Assembly: GCA_949130495.1 (NCBI GenBank)
Contig: OX422222.1
Span: 105,141,709 to 105,205,708 of the forward strand
Direction of reading: 5' to 3'
From: Sambucus nigra
Lineage: Eukaryota; Streptophyta; Magnoliopsida; Dipsacales; Adoxaceae
DNA length: 64,000 nucleotides
The notes below the pieces were generated by a model. That model saw nothing but the letters and a program-made list of their open reading frames with translations. It was not told where the DNA came from and made no database searches. Shown in pieces: positions 12,143 through 24,363 of the stretch. Position numbers and translations under genes: made by a program. The stretch's first letter is position 1, and every line of letters starts with the position of its first letter.

Positions 12143-13426
12143 TGCGGGTGGTGCCTACGGAACTGCGGCCTGGTGGACGTTATAGACACGTCCATACTAC
12201 AACTGTCCCTGCTACATCGGAACTACGAGTAAAGCTGGAACTGGAGCCGGCGCTGGTAGGGTGGTGGGAAAAATGGGTCTCTGGGGCTCGTGGTGAGCAC
12301 CCTGCTATCGAGGAACTCTGTCCCTATTCGGGCACTCCTGTTTCTTATGGCCAGTCTTGCCACAAGTATAACATTTCCCAATGAAGTTTCCTCCTCTCTA
12401 CCCCAGGTAGCCTCGGCCCGGTTGGCCGATACCACCTCTACCTTAGCCCTGCTGGCCCTGTTGTCCTCCCTGCTGTTGACCCTGCTGCTGATTTTGTGGT
12501 TGGCCCTACTGCTGGCCCTGGTAGCCCTGTCTCCAACCCCCATGACCATGCCTGAACCCTCCAGAACGGAACCTCTTAGCAGACTCCCCCTGCTGGGAAC
12601 TCTGCCTCTGATTCTGCTCAACTGGTACTCCACTGGTATTACCTCCCCCTGTCTTTCCCAACTGGTTAGGCTCTCCCCCTCGCTTGCTTCCCTTAGCATG
12701 AAAGCGATTGTCCTGACAATGCAATAAGGCTGCATTCAGAACGTCGGTATATGAGTGTAGGGAAAGGTTACCCAATAAATGCTGTCGTATCTTCCAAGTC
12801 AAGCCATCCATGAACATCGGAATGCGCTTCTCCTCAGTAGACACCTCCTCTGATACCATGTTTGTCAATCATGTGAACTCTTCCGCGTATTCCGCAATGG
12901 TCTTCCCTTCCTGGGTGAGGTCTAAAAGTTTTCGTCTCATCTCAGTCTTGACGGCGGAAGGAAAATACTTGTGGTCAAACCGCACCCAGAAATCATTGAT
13001 AGTCATCACATCTCGCTCCTCGGTAGTAGTAGTAGTGGACTCCCACCACTGTAAGGCTGCCCCTCTTAGCTTGAAGGTAGCCAAAACCTGCCTTTGAACC
13101 TCTGTGCACTCATACATGCGAAGATGTCGCTGTATGTCCTTCTTCCACTGACTCGCGGTAACCACATCTGAACTGCCCAAGAACTCTGGGGGACAAGCCC
13201 TCTGAAAGGACTCTCTAACTTTCTCCCATGCAGTGGGAAATGGATGCACTGGAACTGGTGCCACTGCCTGAACCTGGGGTGGGGCCTGCTGCACCACCGC
13301 TAAGGCTGCATTTACCGCTTGTGCAACGATCGCGACAACTTCTGTTGCGTTCATTGTCCCCTAAGCCTGTACGGCCGGCTATTCTGGCTGGGCTTGTCGG
13401 CCTCTTGGTGCACGTCGAGGAGGCAT
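12143..13426 (-). pseudogene. E3 gag (capsid and zinc knuckle)
   Basis: The probable start is ATG at 13424-13426 (MPPRRAPRG), followed by two in-frame TAG codons near 13363-13378. The capsid part (13354-12869) has FQRACPPEFLGSSD, ALQWWES and FWVRFDHKYFP. A TGA at 12869-12871 (expected Arg) interrupts the EEFTRL motif. A Gln/Gly-rich segment follows, then an intact CCHC knuckle CYTCGKTGHKKQEC at about 12340-12385, which binds RNA during packaging. Further stops occur on both sides of the knuckle. The frame runs directly into the protease, so gag and pol formed one polyprotein. Confidence 0.88.
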
Positions 13427-13519
13427 CTGAGACGAGAAAGAATATTATTAGTCTACAGTTATTTCAAAATCTCGAATAGCTGAAGACGTAACCGCAAAAT
13501 ATAAGATCACAACACTCCT

Positions 13520-13612
13520 AAAAATAGGGCTCTATATCAAAGGATGCAAAGTAGAAAACATAGTAAGCTGTACAGATCCTAATGGACACTAGAACCTGAT
13601 GCTCTGATACCA
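13520..13612 (-). promoter_or_regulatory. E3 primer-binding site and conserved leader
   Basis: TGGTATCAGAGC (minus, 13601-13612) matches the 3' end of initiator tRNA-Met and lies 2 nt from the LTR. Downstream in the leader are AGGTTCTAGTGTCC and, about 80 nt further, TATAGAGCC. The same two blocks occur at the same spacing in E1, E2 and, with a few changes, E4. Confidence 0.9.
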
Positions 13613-13614
13613 CT

Positions 13615-16395
13615 TGTGACACCCCGCCCAATTAAATATCGGGTGATCAGTCCTTTATAAAATTTAAAACAGAATGTTCGGTTGGTTCATTCTCAGCATC
13701 ACTGTCGAAAATGCAATAACTTATTTAATCACCTAATATAATTAAGCTAAGTGTCAAAACATTTTTCTTATTAATTAAACACCATTTAATTACCCAAACC
13801 AAGTAATTTAATATAAAACATCCACCCACAATTAATTAATACAAATATTGAATCAGAATCGCATGCTTAAATAAATAAGACTGGATAAAACATCCCAGTT
13901 CAAAACTCTAAACCAAAACAATAGTAGCCATCAATCCAATTGAAAATAAACGAGAAATAGAGTAAACATAATCTCTGAAACTGTCTAAGGAAGGGGCAAC
14001 ACATTCCCTAAAGAAAATGTCATAACGAATAAGAATGAAATAATCAAAGCGTCTAAACAAAGTCCTGAAGCTCCCACAACAGCTACAGCATACCACACAA
14101 TCCGAAACTCTAAACCTGATGTCCCTGTGGCTGAGCACCTGATATAATACATATATATAACAAGAGAGAGAAGATGCAAGAAACGGGTCAGAGCCCGATG
14201 TGTAAAAATATTTGTTTAAGCAAGTATTTAAAATTTGCAGTAAAGCAAGTATCAAGTACATGTTAGTTTGAACTCTCTCTTCAGATTCTCACCCCTCTTC
14301 TATTGTGCACGCCTAACGCGTATCTAAATTTTCTCCTTAGCTATACCTCCCAATATAACTAGTCTGAATCCATCCTAATAGTATTTACCCTCACTATTAG
14401 TAAGCCCGTATCACCCATACAATACATTATCCAATTAGCCTATGACGAAAAGCTAATTAATACATTTTCCGTTTTCATAATAATTCAAGTATACGATTAG
14501 AATTTTCTTAACAAATCTTCATGCCCATATTCATTACTATACACATTAGATTGATTCACAATTCTCATACATATATACATATAGTCACATTTGCCCTATA
14601 TATATATATATATATAACATGATACTGCACCCCCGGACTATATCCCATTAGTGCACCTAATCAACATACTGTACCACCGGGTTGTTACCCTTTAGTACAC
14701 TTATTTAAATAATCTTGTACCCCCGGTTTATCACCCATTAGTACACTTACAATACATTTTTGTACCCCCGGGTTATCACCCATTAGTACACTTATAATGA
14801 TAAGATTCTCACACCCCCGGGTTATCACCCATTGGTGCCTTTAATAATAATAATACATAATAGGCATACACACGTCCTATTATAATAAATAGGTATTTTT
14901 CCTCACCTACATATATGCTTCTCTTACGCATTTTAATTTCAACATTCCGTAATAGTTATTGGGTTATTCTCCCTCTTGAAATCTCTACGGTATATTCTCT
15001 CCGTACCTAATTCATTAAAGTATTTAGTTACTCATACTTCTTCTGAAATTCTGCCTTACTTAAGTTTATTATTAGAAAATATATTTCTCATTTCTGAACT
15101 AATAAACTCAAAACTGGGCCCTAAAAGAAGTTATCAAAACTTCACTCTGTCGCTTGAACGAGGTGGCAAGTCGTTTGAACGACTGCCACATGTCGCTCGA
15201 ACGGCTTCGCGCGAGATTGCAATCTCCCTCGAACGACTTCGAGCGACTTCGCGCGAGAATTCGCTGTTCGTCCCCTACCCAGATTTTCCAACGTTTTCCA
15301 CCATTTTTAACCTCAAATCTTCTCATTCAACACCCCAAACTCCAAATAAATAGTTATACATCGAACCCCATCAATAACATATGAATTCTAACATCCTAGA
15401 ATCATCAATTCATTACGAATCATTCATAAAACGTGAAATCCCCAATTTAAATTTATCAAAACCCTAGTTCTTCCAATACATGTTCAAGAAGCCATAATTT
15501 CCAGATTTGTTCTACATATAAATTCCTTAAAACGTGAATTCCAGTCTACATACATTAAGGGTTTCAATCTAATAAATCACATAATTTATTTACCCAATCA
15601 AATTCCTCAATTTTACTATTTTTATAACCTATAACATAATCCTAACAATCCTACATTAACATGAATCAAATTAATATCGAAATACAGCAAGTTATAAACA
15701 CTTGCCTTGAGTGAGTAGTCTGATATCTGGATGTTGTTGGTATGGGTGTGTTCCCCTCGTCCCGATCTACACGGTGGTGGTGGTGGTTGTGCAAGGTGAT
15801 GTCGGTTTAGCCCTCTTCTCTTGGAAAAAGCTTTCCCTCACACTTCCTATGGACGTTCCTTATTTCTGTAGCTTTCTAACCCTAATACAATTGTTTTCGG
15901 CTGATAAATTAACTCCTAATTTTCGTCCATTAATTAGGCCTAAAAATCAAATTTACCATAATGCCCTTTTTGGGTGCCGGTTAGGCCTAAAATTGCCCCG
16001 GGACCCAAACTAAACACCCGAGTATACTATTTCGACTATTTCGACCCTTCTGGACTCAACGGTAAACTTGAAATCATCATACGAGTTACTAAAAATAATT
16101 GATATATTTATTCCATCAATTTAGTCCCGACACGACTCACACGCACGTCTGACTTAATTCACTAAACTGTCGTATTATTATCTCACGATAATTTATCAAA
16201 GTATATAGTTCCATATTACATATCGCACAGTAACATTAAACTAATAAGTATTAACCCTTATCACGCTAGTTAATATTTATTTTTATTATATTCGAATTAA
16301 TTAGCAATTTAATTCTTCACATTTAAATTTAATTAATCCCGCTGTAATAAAAAATCCCATAATTACTTAAATCATAAAAAATGTGAGGTATTACA
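13615..16395 (-). repeat. E3 LTR (5' LTR in element orientation)
   Basis: Partner of 5970-8767, 2,781 bp. Palindrome cluster at about 15194-15259 and hairpin at 15687-15705. The short open frames inside are not conserved as proteins. Confidence 0.94.
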
Positions 16396-16687
16396 ACTAC
16401 TCTTTTTAAATCACTACAATTTAAAACATCCACACAGTTTTGCGTAAATGAAACTGAACTGAAATAAAATTATCGAACACTCGGTCAAAATATACATCCA
16501 TATCGAATGTTGTACTCAAAGAATAAATAAATATTGTTGGGTTATTAACCCGAATGTTTATACAATACCTCCAATCTAGAGTACAAGGATAGAAGCGTCT
16601 ATTGAGAACCTGCATGCATTCACAACTACTGCAGCAGACGTCTGACTCGAAAGAAATGTCATCTAGGCGTCCCTGTGTCTGGACACC

Positions 16688-16688
<1 letters not shown>

Positions 16689-16752
<64 letters not shown>
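16689..16752. repeat. (TA)n microsatellite in E2 LTR
   Basis: About 64 bp of TA. It lies next to a conserved ...GTCCCTGTGTCTGGACACCTATA block. The equivalent run in the other LTR (22882-22924) is about 43 bp, so the length changed after insertion. Reading frames through it give only Ile-Tyr repeats. Confidence 0.95.
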
Positions 16753-16755
<3 letters not shown>

Positions 16756-17331
16756 AAAGGAACAATACATAAACGGGTCAGAGCCCGAGTTGTGAAAATA
16801 TTTAGCAAGTGCATAAATGCTTTATTTTAAAAATATGTTTTATCTCATATTTAAATTGGTATCGCACTCCCATGAGACACCCCTCACCTCTCTTCTAATA
16901 GTGCACACCTAACGCACTTAACTTTCTATCTAAGCTACCTTGCCAAACTAATCTAATTCACCCACCTACTAGAAACCTCTACGACCCGAGCACTAAGGGC
17001 TAAACTTCTCTCCATTCTCAAGACTGCGCTAAGTTCGTGCGTGGGGTGTGTCGCGAAGCGAAATCCAAACAAGGAACCCCTTCGATACACTACTACTTGG
17101 CAGGGTTAATAGTAGAGATCCATTAGGCCCGTAGTACAAAACCAATATATAAACACATACTTATATGTTAATATACATATCATATTTACTCTAATATACA
17201 TAATTCAATATACATCCGGACAATATCTCCCGGACTGAGGTTTGCTTTATATACCTCCGGATCTATCTCCCGGAATGAGAATTCATACACAAAGTATTTA
17301 TCAATACTTTTCATTTTTATCTCAAAACTTT

Positions 17332-17660
17332 CCATTTCCTTTCTTATATCCAGGAAATGTATTTTAAGCCAATTTATTATCATGAATTGCTTTAACATAC
17401 CACATAACTTTTTAAAAGCCTGTTTCATTATCATAAAAATGCTTTTCAATTTTATAACATCTCATTTCCCTTCTTACATCCAGGAAATGTATTTAAAAGC
17501 CAATTTAATTATTATAAAATGCTTTTTCATATCATATGCTTCCATTTCCCTTCATCCATCCGGGAAAGGTATCCGAAGCCAAATCATTTATCCCATTTCC
17601 CTTTTTTCATCCAGGAAATGTATTTAAAGCCAATTTATTATCATAAATTGCTTTAACAAA
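17332..17660 (-). repeat. Tandem repeat in E2 LTR (TTTCCNT...CCAGGAAATG units)
   Basis: About four degenerate units with CATTTCCCTTCT, a few bases, ATCCAGGAAATGTAT and AAAGCCAATTTATTATCATAAA. Also present in the other LTR (about 23505-23830). GGAAA...TTTCC gives each unit an inverted core. E4 has a diverged counterpart around 62770-62890. Confidence 0.8.
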
Positions 17661-18096
17661 ACATATAACGCGTTCTAAGACCGCCCGTCCGGGTTTTCCC
17701 ACTGTGCGCGCCCCTAAATGGCTATCATCTTCCAGGGCCTATCATCAAGACAACCTGGGATCCTACAACGCAAGACGTCGGGAAGCGTCCATATGCCTGC
17801 GGGATAGTCATGACCACACCCAGAATCACCTAACCAGCGCAGAAACATACAATAATCGCTCATATGGCCTAGGACTATATCCACCCTGCATTCATTATCC
17901 AGGGGGCTTCACCATACGCACGTAACTTCCCTTATGATAGCGATTTAGAGAGGTATGTATCCATATTTTATTATTTATGAAAATAATTTCTTTTTCCATT
18001 TTGAAAACATTCATCTTTACATTTTCAAGAGTCATTTATCTCAAATAATATATATACTTTAATCACATAGTATACATATACCATATATTCCTCCTC

Positions 18097-18098
<2 letters not shown>

Positions 18099-18162
<64 letters not shown>
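18099..18162. repeat. (TA)n microsatellite in E2 LTR
   Basis: About 64 bp of TA, against about 89 bp at the matching place in the other LTR (24272-24360). It ends at TGGCCATAATTGCC in both. Confidence 0.95.
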
Positions 18163-18165
<3 letters not shown>

Positions 18166-19518
18166 CATAATTGCCAATTACATCTAGCGATGACCATTAA
18201 TCCCAAAGATTCTCTCAAAGAATCATAATCATGCATTCATATATGCATGATGCTAAACCCAAAGTATTTTCCTTACTTTGATAAATAATAAATACCTTAA
18301 TCCCATCTAAGGATTTATTTGATATCTCCAATTATACCTTTTTACACTAAGTGAATATATATCTATATTCCCCATTCCATCCTCATTATCTCATAGGATA
18401 TACTCATCCATAATCAACATAATTATGTTATCTCTTCAGATCATAATCCATTTTAATACTCAAATTTAGAAAGCCCCCTTTAGACTCAAAGAGGATAAGC
18501 AATAACAATCTCCAAAATCTTGGGCTAAAAACCGGGTACCGGTCGACCGTCCCGGACCCTCGATCGACCGCGATTTTCAGATAAGCCAACGAAACCAACC
18601 AGTAGGCTCTTTTTCCTTGACGCGGTCGACCGGCCATAGGGGCGCGATCGACCGGTCATACCAGGTCCTCAAAACTTTATTCTCCAAAATCTTCATCCAA
18701 CAATCCAAATTCATTTTCTTGGTTTCTAATCTACACCAAAAATCATCCCAAACATCTACACAAGTAATTCTAGACTTTATTTTTCCAATTTCCGATTTGA
18801 TTTCCGAGTTGATGATTTCAACCCGGAACTGCTATCTTATAAAAATCATATCAAATCGAAGAAAAATTATAAAAATACGCGATCGGCGCCCACATGAACG
18901 TATCAAAAAGATCTGCAACTTTCGTATTTTGGCCAAGAGCTAAATCAATTCTCTTCCTAGCTGAAATGACCCCATAAGCTACGGGTTTACTATTCATCGT
19001 CTTCCCCAAAATTCCAAACTCCATTTGTCTCCATTTTTGTTGTTTCTAACCTCATCCAACAACTCAATAAACATCTAATCTATGTTTCACAACTAACACA
19101 TCAATTAATTTGGGGTATTAGCCCATTTTCCTTATATTCAAGCCCTAAAACCATAAAAACCTAGTTTTGGCATTTCTCCCATTTCAATTCAATTTTATAC
19201 TCCATTTACATGTTTTTAATACTACAAATCATTAAGAGTTTACATTACATCAATATGTAAACTCATAATCAACTTTTCCCAAATTTATTTTAAGGGTTCT
19301 AACCCAAAATCATATTTTTACCAACTATCATATGAGATAATTGCACCAAATGAAATAAAGCAAGTAAAAACTTGCCTGGATGATGAAATCCGACGACCTC
19401 GAGTCGAATCCGACGAAGTTTGGATGAAATCCCCCATTTTTCTCCTCTTTTCTCTCCTCCTCTCTCTCTTCTCTCTATTTTCTTTCTTTTCTTTCTCTTT
19501 TCTCCCTCTCTCCCTCTT

Positions 19519-19531
19519 TATAAATAAAGAA
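19519..19531 (-). promoter_or_regulatory. E2 LTR TATA box with purine-rich leader
   Basis: On the minus strand TTTATTTATAAAG lies about 430 bp from the LTR start. It is followed by about 90 bp of almost pure A/G and then the GCAAGT/ACTTGC hairpin about 150 nt downstream. This is a plausible Pol II promoter. It implies a short U3 and an R/U5 of about 3 kb. The partner LTR has TTTCTTTATAAAG at 25681-25693. Confidence 0.65.
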
Positions 19532-19958
19532 AAAGTGTTTAAACCCTTAAAATCCAAAAATGACTCGTTTACTCAATTACGAGCCCGTTTAACTTTAAAA
19601 TTCCCGAAACTCAATTTTGACAATCGGACACTCTTTTCCGACTATCTCGGACATTCTGAGACTCACAGCGCAGTCGAAATTCTCATCCGAGGTACTTGAC
19701 CGCAAATCGCTATTTTAACCCAAAATAACTTTAAGTGGGTTTTCTAATCAAAATCTTACCTCTTTTGTCGCTTTACTCCACGACGACATATAATTAAAAT
19801 ACTTCGATCTATGAAATCCCAAAAATAATTACAACACCCATAGAAAATCATTAAATCCTCGAAAATCCCAAAAATCACTATTTTGAGAAGTTCTCTAAAT
19901 TGCCAATTTATACTCAATTATGAAATTTAATTGTCTCCAAAAAGGACGGTTTGTTACA

Positions 19959-21491
19959 TACCCCCTTATAACGAAATTTCATCCTCGAAATTCGGATACA
20001 ACCTACATCACCAAACTAGGATCACAAATCTCACTACGTCTTAGTACCCCCAAAATCAGAAGGTGTTAATACGATAGTCCCTTACCATACTCCCAATACA
20101 TTCGTGACTCCCTCACAGCCTAAACTCCAACTTTATACACTAAGCCTCTTCTACTTCAGGCAGTATATAAAACTAACTTATTTAGGTGCCCATGCACCTT
20201 TCTAACCCGTGCACATCTGCACATCTATCATGAACGTCTGACACGTAACGCTCTCTCTAAATAAGGGTCTCCTTTCCTCGGTGTAATACTCACATATGGG
20301 TCCTTCCAACCCGCGAAATTCAATTTTTTCCTAACCTCGGAACTACTACCTCTACTAAACATACATCCTAGTAATACTACAGTCTATGAGTTACCCTACC
20401 TACGCTAAACGAGTATAATCCTAAATATATCCCTAATACCCAAGGCCTCTCTCAACTTCTGACATTTGTTTTGTTTCATGCGTGGGACGTCTCGCAAAAG
20501 AGAAATCCAAACAAGGAACCATCCCGTACACTACTCCCTCGCATTATCGGTAATTGAGATATAGCGACCTAAGGCACACCAGCGGGACGTCCTAAATCCT
20601 ACTACGCTACCCTACGAACGCATTTATACTATTCTATCCTTCCGCCCATACAAAAAGAAATCTAACTAATCAAAGTGCTAACTCTCTATAAAGCACTACG
20701 AACATCATACCCAAAATATATTTTTCTCCAAATTTGCCTTTTCATTAAGGTCTGGCTATTATCCTCAAATCAATTTCTCTAAGTCCTACTTCACCCACCC
20801 ACTTGTGGTGAGAGGACTACTTTAGTGCTTTTCCATAGCACAATATTTTCATAAGCATACCGTCATCCTATGACTCATAGTCTATAGTGTCTCATCCACA
20901 CTATACGATGTATCAACAAAACCAATGTCCCCCCATCCTATAACATCTCTCCACTCCCGACACCGTTAATGTTCATGCGTGGAGCATCTCGCAAAGCGAA
21001 ATCCAAACAAGGAACCCCTCCACACACTACTACTTAACTTCGTTGGTCATGGAGGTCCGTTATTTTCGAAGGTGCAATAGGGATAATCCTATCCCCTCTT
21101 CCAACCAAGTGTGGTCTGAACTCCCGACTCTATCTAGGAGCCACACCACCAAGCGCTCGCACTAACTCTAAGTCCTTGCGCAAACAATCACGAGCTTAAA
21201 CTCACAGCTCAACAATAATCCTGCGGCCTTAAATCATATCTATAAGGTCGCCATATACTCAAATCATGATAATGAAACCTATGCTCATCGAAGATCCATC
21301 TATGTATACAATAAAGGCGAACTCAACCTGTATCCAGGTGAGATATCGCAACAACAACCCGTTCCACCCTAGAACTGCGGACACGATAGTCTTGCCATCA
21401 TTAGCCTACTATCGCTCCGAATATACGACAACATATTATACTTACCATATTACCATACTCGTATAACACATATAAAACGAGTATCACAAGC

Positions 21492-21526
<35 letters not shown>

Positions 21527-22434
21527 CAACACTCGCCTTTATGGCGAATGAAGGAAAATAAAACTCCGCTACCGCAGAAAACACGTAGGCCTACATCATA
21601 TAATGTTATCGAGACCGCCACAAAACTCAAATTACACACACGAGTCTAGGGATAACAAAACACCGCGACTTTATCTAGTTACACCAAATATACATCCTTC
21701 ATTGAGGTAAAACTCATAACAACAACTTCGTTTCAATAAATTCCCCGAGTGGATGTCCACCAATGGGGTCCTCAACCATACACATTTTCCATAAGTGTTA
21801 GCAACACTTCTCTAGTGAGCCTATCTTTCCTCGAAAGGACTCATTATTCCTTGTACCTACCTCACCTCGGTACAAGGTTCACTTCTCCATAATACTCTTT
21901 ATTCACTGTCGGCCTCTGGCCGATCCTTATGTGAACAATTTAGAAACTCCATTCTTCTCATTCCTGCTGAATCATGGGGACTCACGATTAAAACTATCCG
22001 TAAGATCCCTTTCGAACCCTTAACTTCAACGGGTAATTCAACTCAAGTACCACTTTCTACTACGGTGGTACTGCGGTACTCACAACTACTATACTTAAGT
22101 AGTCCTTACAAAAATCCTTAGCAAACACCACAAATGAGCGACCTTTATAGCGGTCCTAGTTCCCAACTTCTACTAGCTACCCCAGCTAAGCCCCGCCTCC
22201 TGTTGTCCTCATCACGGCCCTCCTTGGTCGTCCTTCCACAATCGGCACACGAACCTAGAACGAGCGCGCAAAAGATTTACTATAATCTCATACTTTAGCA
22301 GGAGAACGAAATCTAACAAGAGAAATCAACAATCCTAATCCTAAGGCTCTATATCAAATCGAGAGCAACGCTGAAAGCGTAGTACGTCCACATAGATTCC
22401 TAAGGACACTAGAACCTGATGCTCTGATAACATC
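19959..22434 (-). other. E2 internal region without gag-pol
   Basis: 2,476 bp between polypurine tract (minus AAGGGGGTA at 19959) and primer site. No frame above 70 codons and none of the gag, RT or integrase motifs so clear in E1 and E3. It carries two copies (about 20479-20525 and 20973-21030) of a segment, CGCAAAGCGAAATCCAAACA, also found in the LTRs (about 17040-17096, 23214-23270). The first 350 nt of the leader are homologous to the E4 leader (63613-64000). A TA microsatellite lies near 21500. Confidence 0.85.
22340..22432 (-). promoter_or_regulatory. E2 primer-binding site and leader
   Basis: TGTTATCAGAGC (minus, 22421-22432) differs at one base from the initiator tRNA-Met site of E3. 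It is followed by AGGTTCTAGTGTCC and, 80 nt on, TATAGAGCC, as in E1 and E3. This is the strongest sequence link between this non-autonomous element and the autonomous ones. Confidence 0.85.
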
Positions 22435-22876
22435 AGTGACACCCCGCCTAATAAAATACCGGGCGATCACTCCTATATCAAATTATAACAGGAGTCTCAT
22501 ATAGATCGTTCTTAGCATCACTATCGAAAAACCATTTAATTACTAATAACCTATTAGGCCAGTGTCAAAATTTTACTTAACTACTCTTTTTAAATCAACA
22601 CAATTTAAAACATCCACACAGTTTTGCGTAAATGAAACTAAACTGAAATAAAATAACCGAACACTCGGTCAAAATATACAACCATATCGAATGTTGTACT
22701 CAAAGAATAAATAAATGTTGTTGGGTCATTAACCCTAATGTTTATATAATACCTCCTGTCTAGAGTACAAGGATAGAAGCGTCTATCGAGAACCTGCATG
22801 CATCCACAGCTACCGCCGCAGACGTCTGACTCGAAGGAAATGTCATCTAGGCATCCCTGTGTCTGGACACATATAT

Positions 22877-22925
<49 letters not shown>

Positions 22926-24270
22926 CAAGAAAGGAAAAGTAGATAAACGGGTCAGAGCCCGAGTTATGAAAATATTTAGCAAGTGCATAAATGCTTTATT
23001 TTAAAAATATGTTTTACATCATATTTAAATTGGTATCGCACTCCCATGAGATACCCCTCACCTCTCTTCTAATAGTGCACACCTAACGCACTTAACTTTC
23101 TAGCTAAGCTACCCTACCTAACTAATCTAATTCACCCACCTACTAGAAACCTCTACGACCCAAGCACTAAGGGCTAAACTTCTCTCCATTATCAACACTG
23201 CGCTAAGTTCGTACGTGGGGTGTCTCGCGAAGCGAAATACAAACAAGGAACCCCCCGATACACTACTACTTGGCAGGGTTAATGGTAGAGACCCATTAGG
23301 CCCGTAGTACAAAACCAATATATAAGCACATACTTATATGTTAATGTACATATCATATTTACTCTAATGTACATAATTCAATATACATCCGGACAATATC
23401 TCCCGGACTGAGGTTTGCTTTATATACCTCCGGATCTATCTCCCGGAATGAGAATTCATACACAAAGTATTTATCAATACTTTTAATTTTTATCTCAAAA
23501 CTTTTCGTTTCCTTTCTTATATCCAGGAAATGTATTTTAAGCCAACTCATTATCATGAATTGCTTTAACATACCACATAACTTTTTAAAAGCCAATTTTA
23601 TTATCATAAAAATTCTTTTCCATTTTATAACATCTCATTTCCCTTCTTACATCCAGGAAATGTATTTAAAAGCCAATTTTATTATCATAAAAATGCTTTT
23701 TCATATCATATGCTTCCATTTCCCTTCTTCCATCTGGGAAACGTATCCGAAGCCAAATCATTTATCCCATTTCCCTTCTTCCATCCAGGAAATGTATTTA
23801 AAGCCAATTTATTATCATAAATTGCTTTAACAAAACATATAACGCGTTCTAAGACCGCCCGTTCGGGTTTCCCTACTGTGCGCGCCCCTAAATGGCTATC
23901 ATCTTCCAGGGCCTATCATCAAGACAACCTGGGTTCCTACAACGCAAGACGTCGGGAAGCGGCCATACGCCTGCGGGATAGTCATGACCACACCCAGAAT
24001 CACCTAACCAGCGCAGAAACATACAATAATCGCTCATATGGCCTAAGACTATATCCACCCTGCATTCATTATCCAGGGGGCTTCACCATACGCACGTAAC
24101 TTCCCTTATGATAGCGATTTAGAGAGGTGTGTATCCATATTTTATTATTTATGAAAATCATTTCTTTTTCCATTTTGAAAACATTCATCTTTACATTTTC
24201 AAGAATCATTTATCTAAAATAATATATATACTTTAATCACATAGTATACATATACCATATATTTCTCCTC

Positions 24271-24363
<93 letters not shown>

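Larger units (their letters stand above)
5970..16395 (-). mobile_element. E3: Del/Tekay-type Ty3/gypsy retrotransposon, innermost of the nest
   Basis: A structurally complete 10.4-kb element: LTRs 5970-8767 and 13615-16395 (about 2.8 kb), primer site 13601-13612, polypurine tract at 8768, and duplication ACTAC at 5965-5969 and 16396-16400. Minus-strand order is gag, PR, RT, RNase H, integrase, chromodomain-like tail. It has several stops, one frameshift (about 10260) and two lost catalytic Asp residues. In the first 135 LTR bases I count four mismatches, fewer than in E1, which agrees with its younger place in the nest. Confidence 0.94.
16401..19958 (-). repeat. E2 LTR, remaining 3.56 kb after the E3 insertion
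   Basis: Collinear with 22585-26123. It contains two long TA microsatellites, a tandem array (17332-17660), a block of about 290 bp shared with E4 (about 17665-17955), a cluster of GGTCGACCG/CGATCGACC palindromes (18538-18656), the hairpin (19360-19375), a pyrimidine-rich run and a TATA box (19519-19531). Ends TTGTTACA. Confidence 0.93.

Noticed and set aside
12290..12727. A 145-codon Leu-rich plus-strand frame
   Set aside because: Reverse-strand shadow of the Gln/Gly-rich gag region of E3.
16421..16765. Open frames with long Ile-Tyr repeats (also 22638-22988 and 24237-24434)
   Set aside because: They are translations of TA microsatellites in E2 LTRs.
17704..17925. A 73-codon frame repeated almost unchanged at 23878-24099
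   Set aside because: The two places are the paired LTRs of E2, so similarity is by descent. The related block in E4 does not keep the frame.
19959..22434. Hidden gag-pol in the E2 interior
   Set aside because: Looked on both strands for RT, integrase and zinc-knuckle motifs, which are obvious in E1 and E3; none found. A short Arg-rich stretch near 22240 is not enough.
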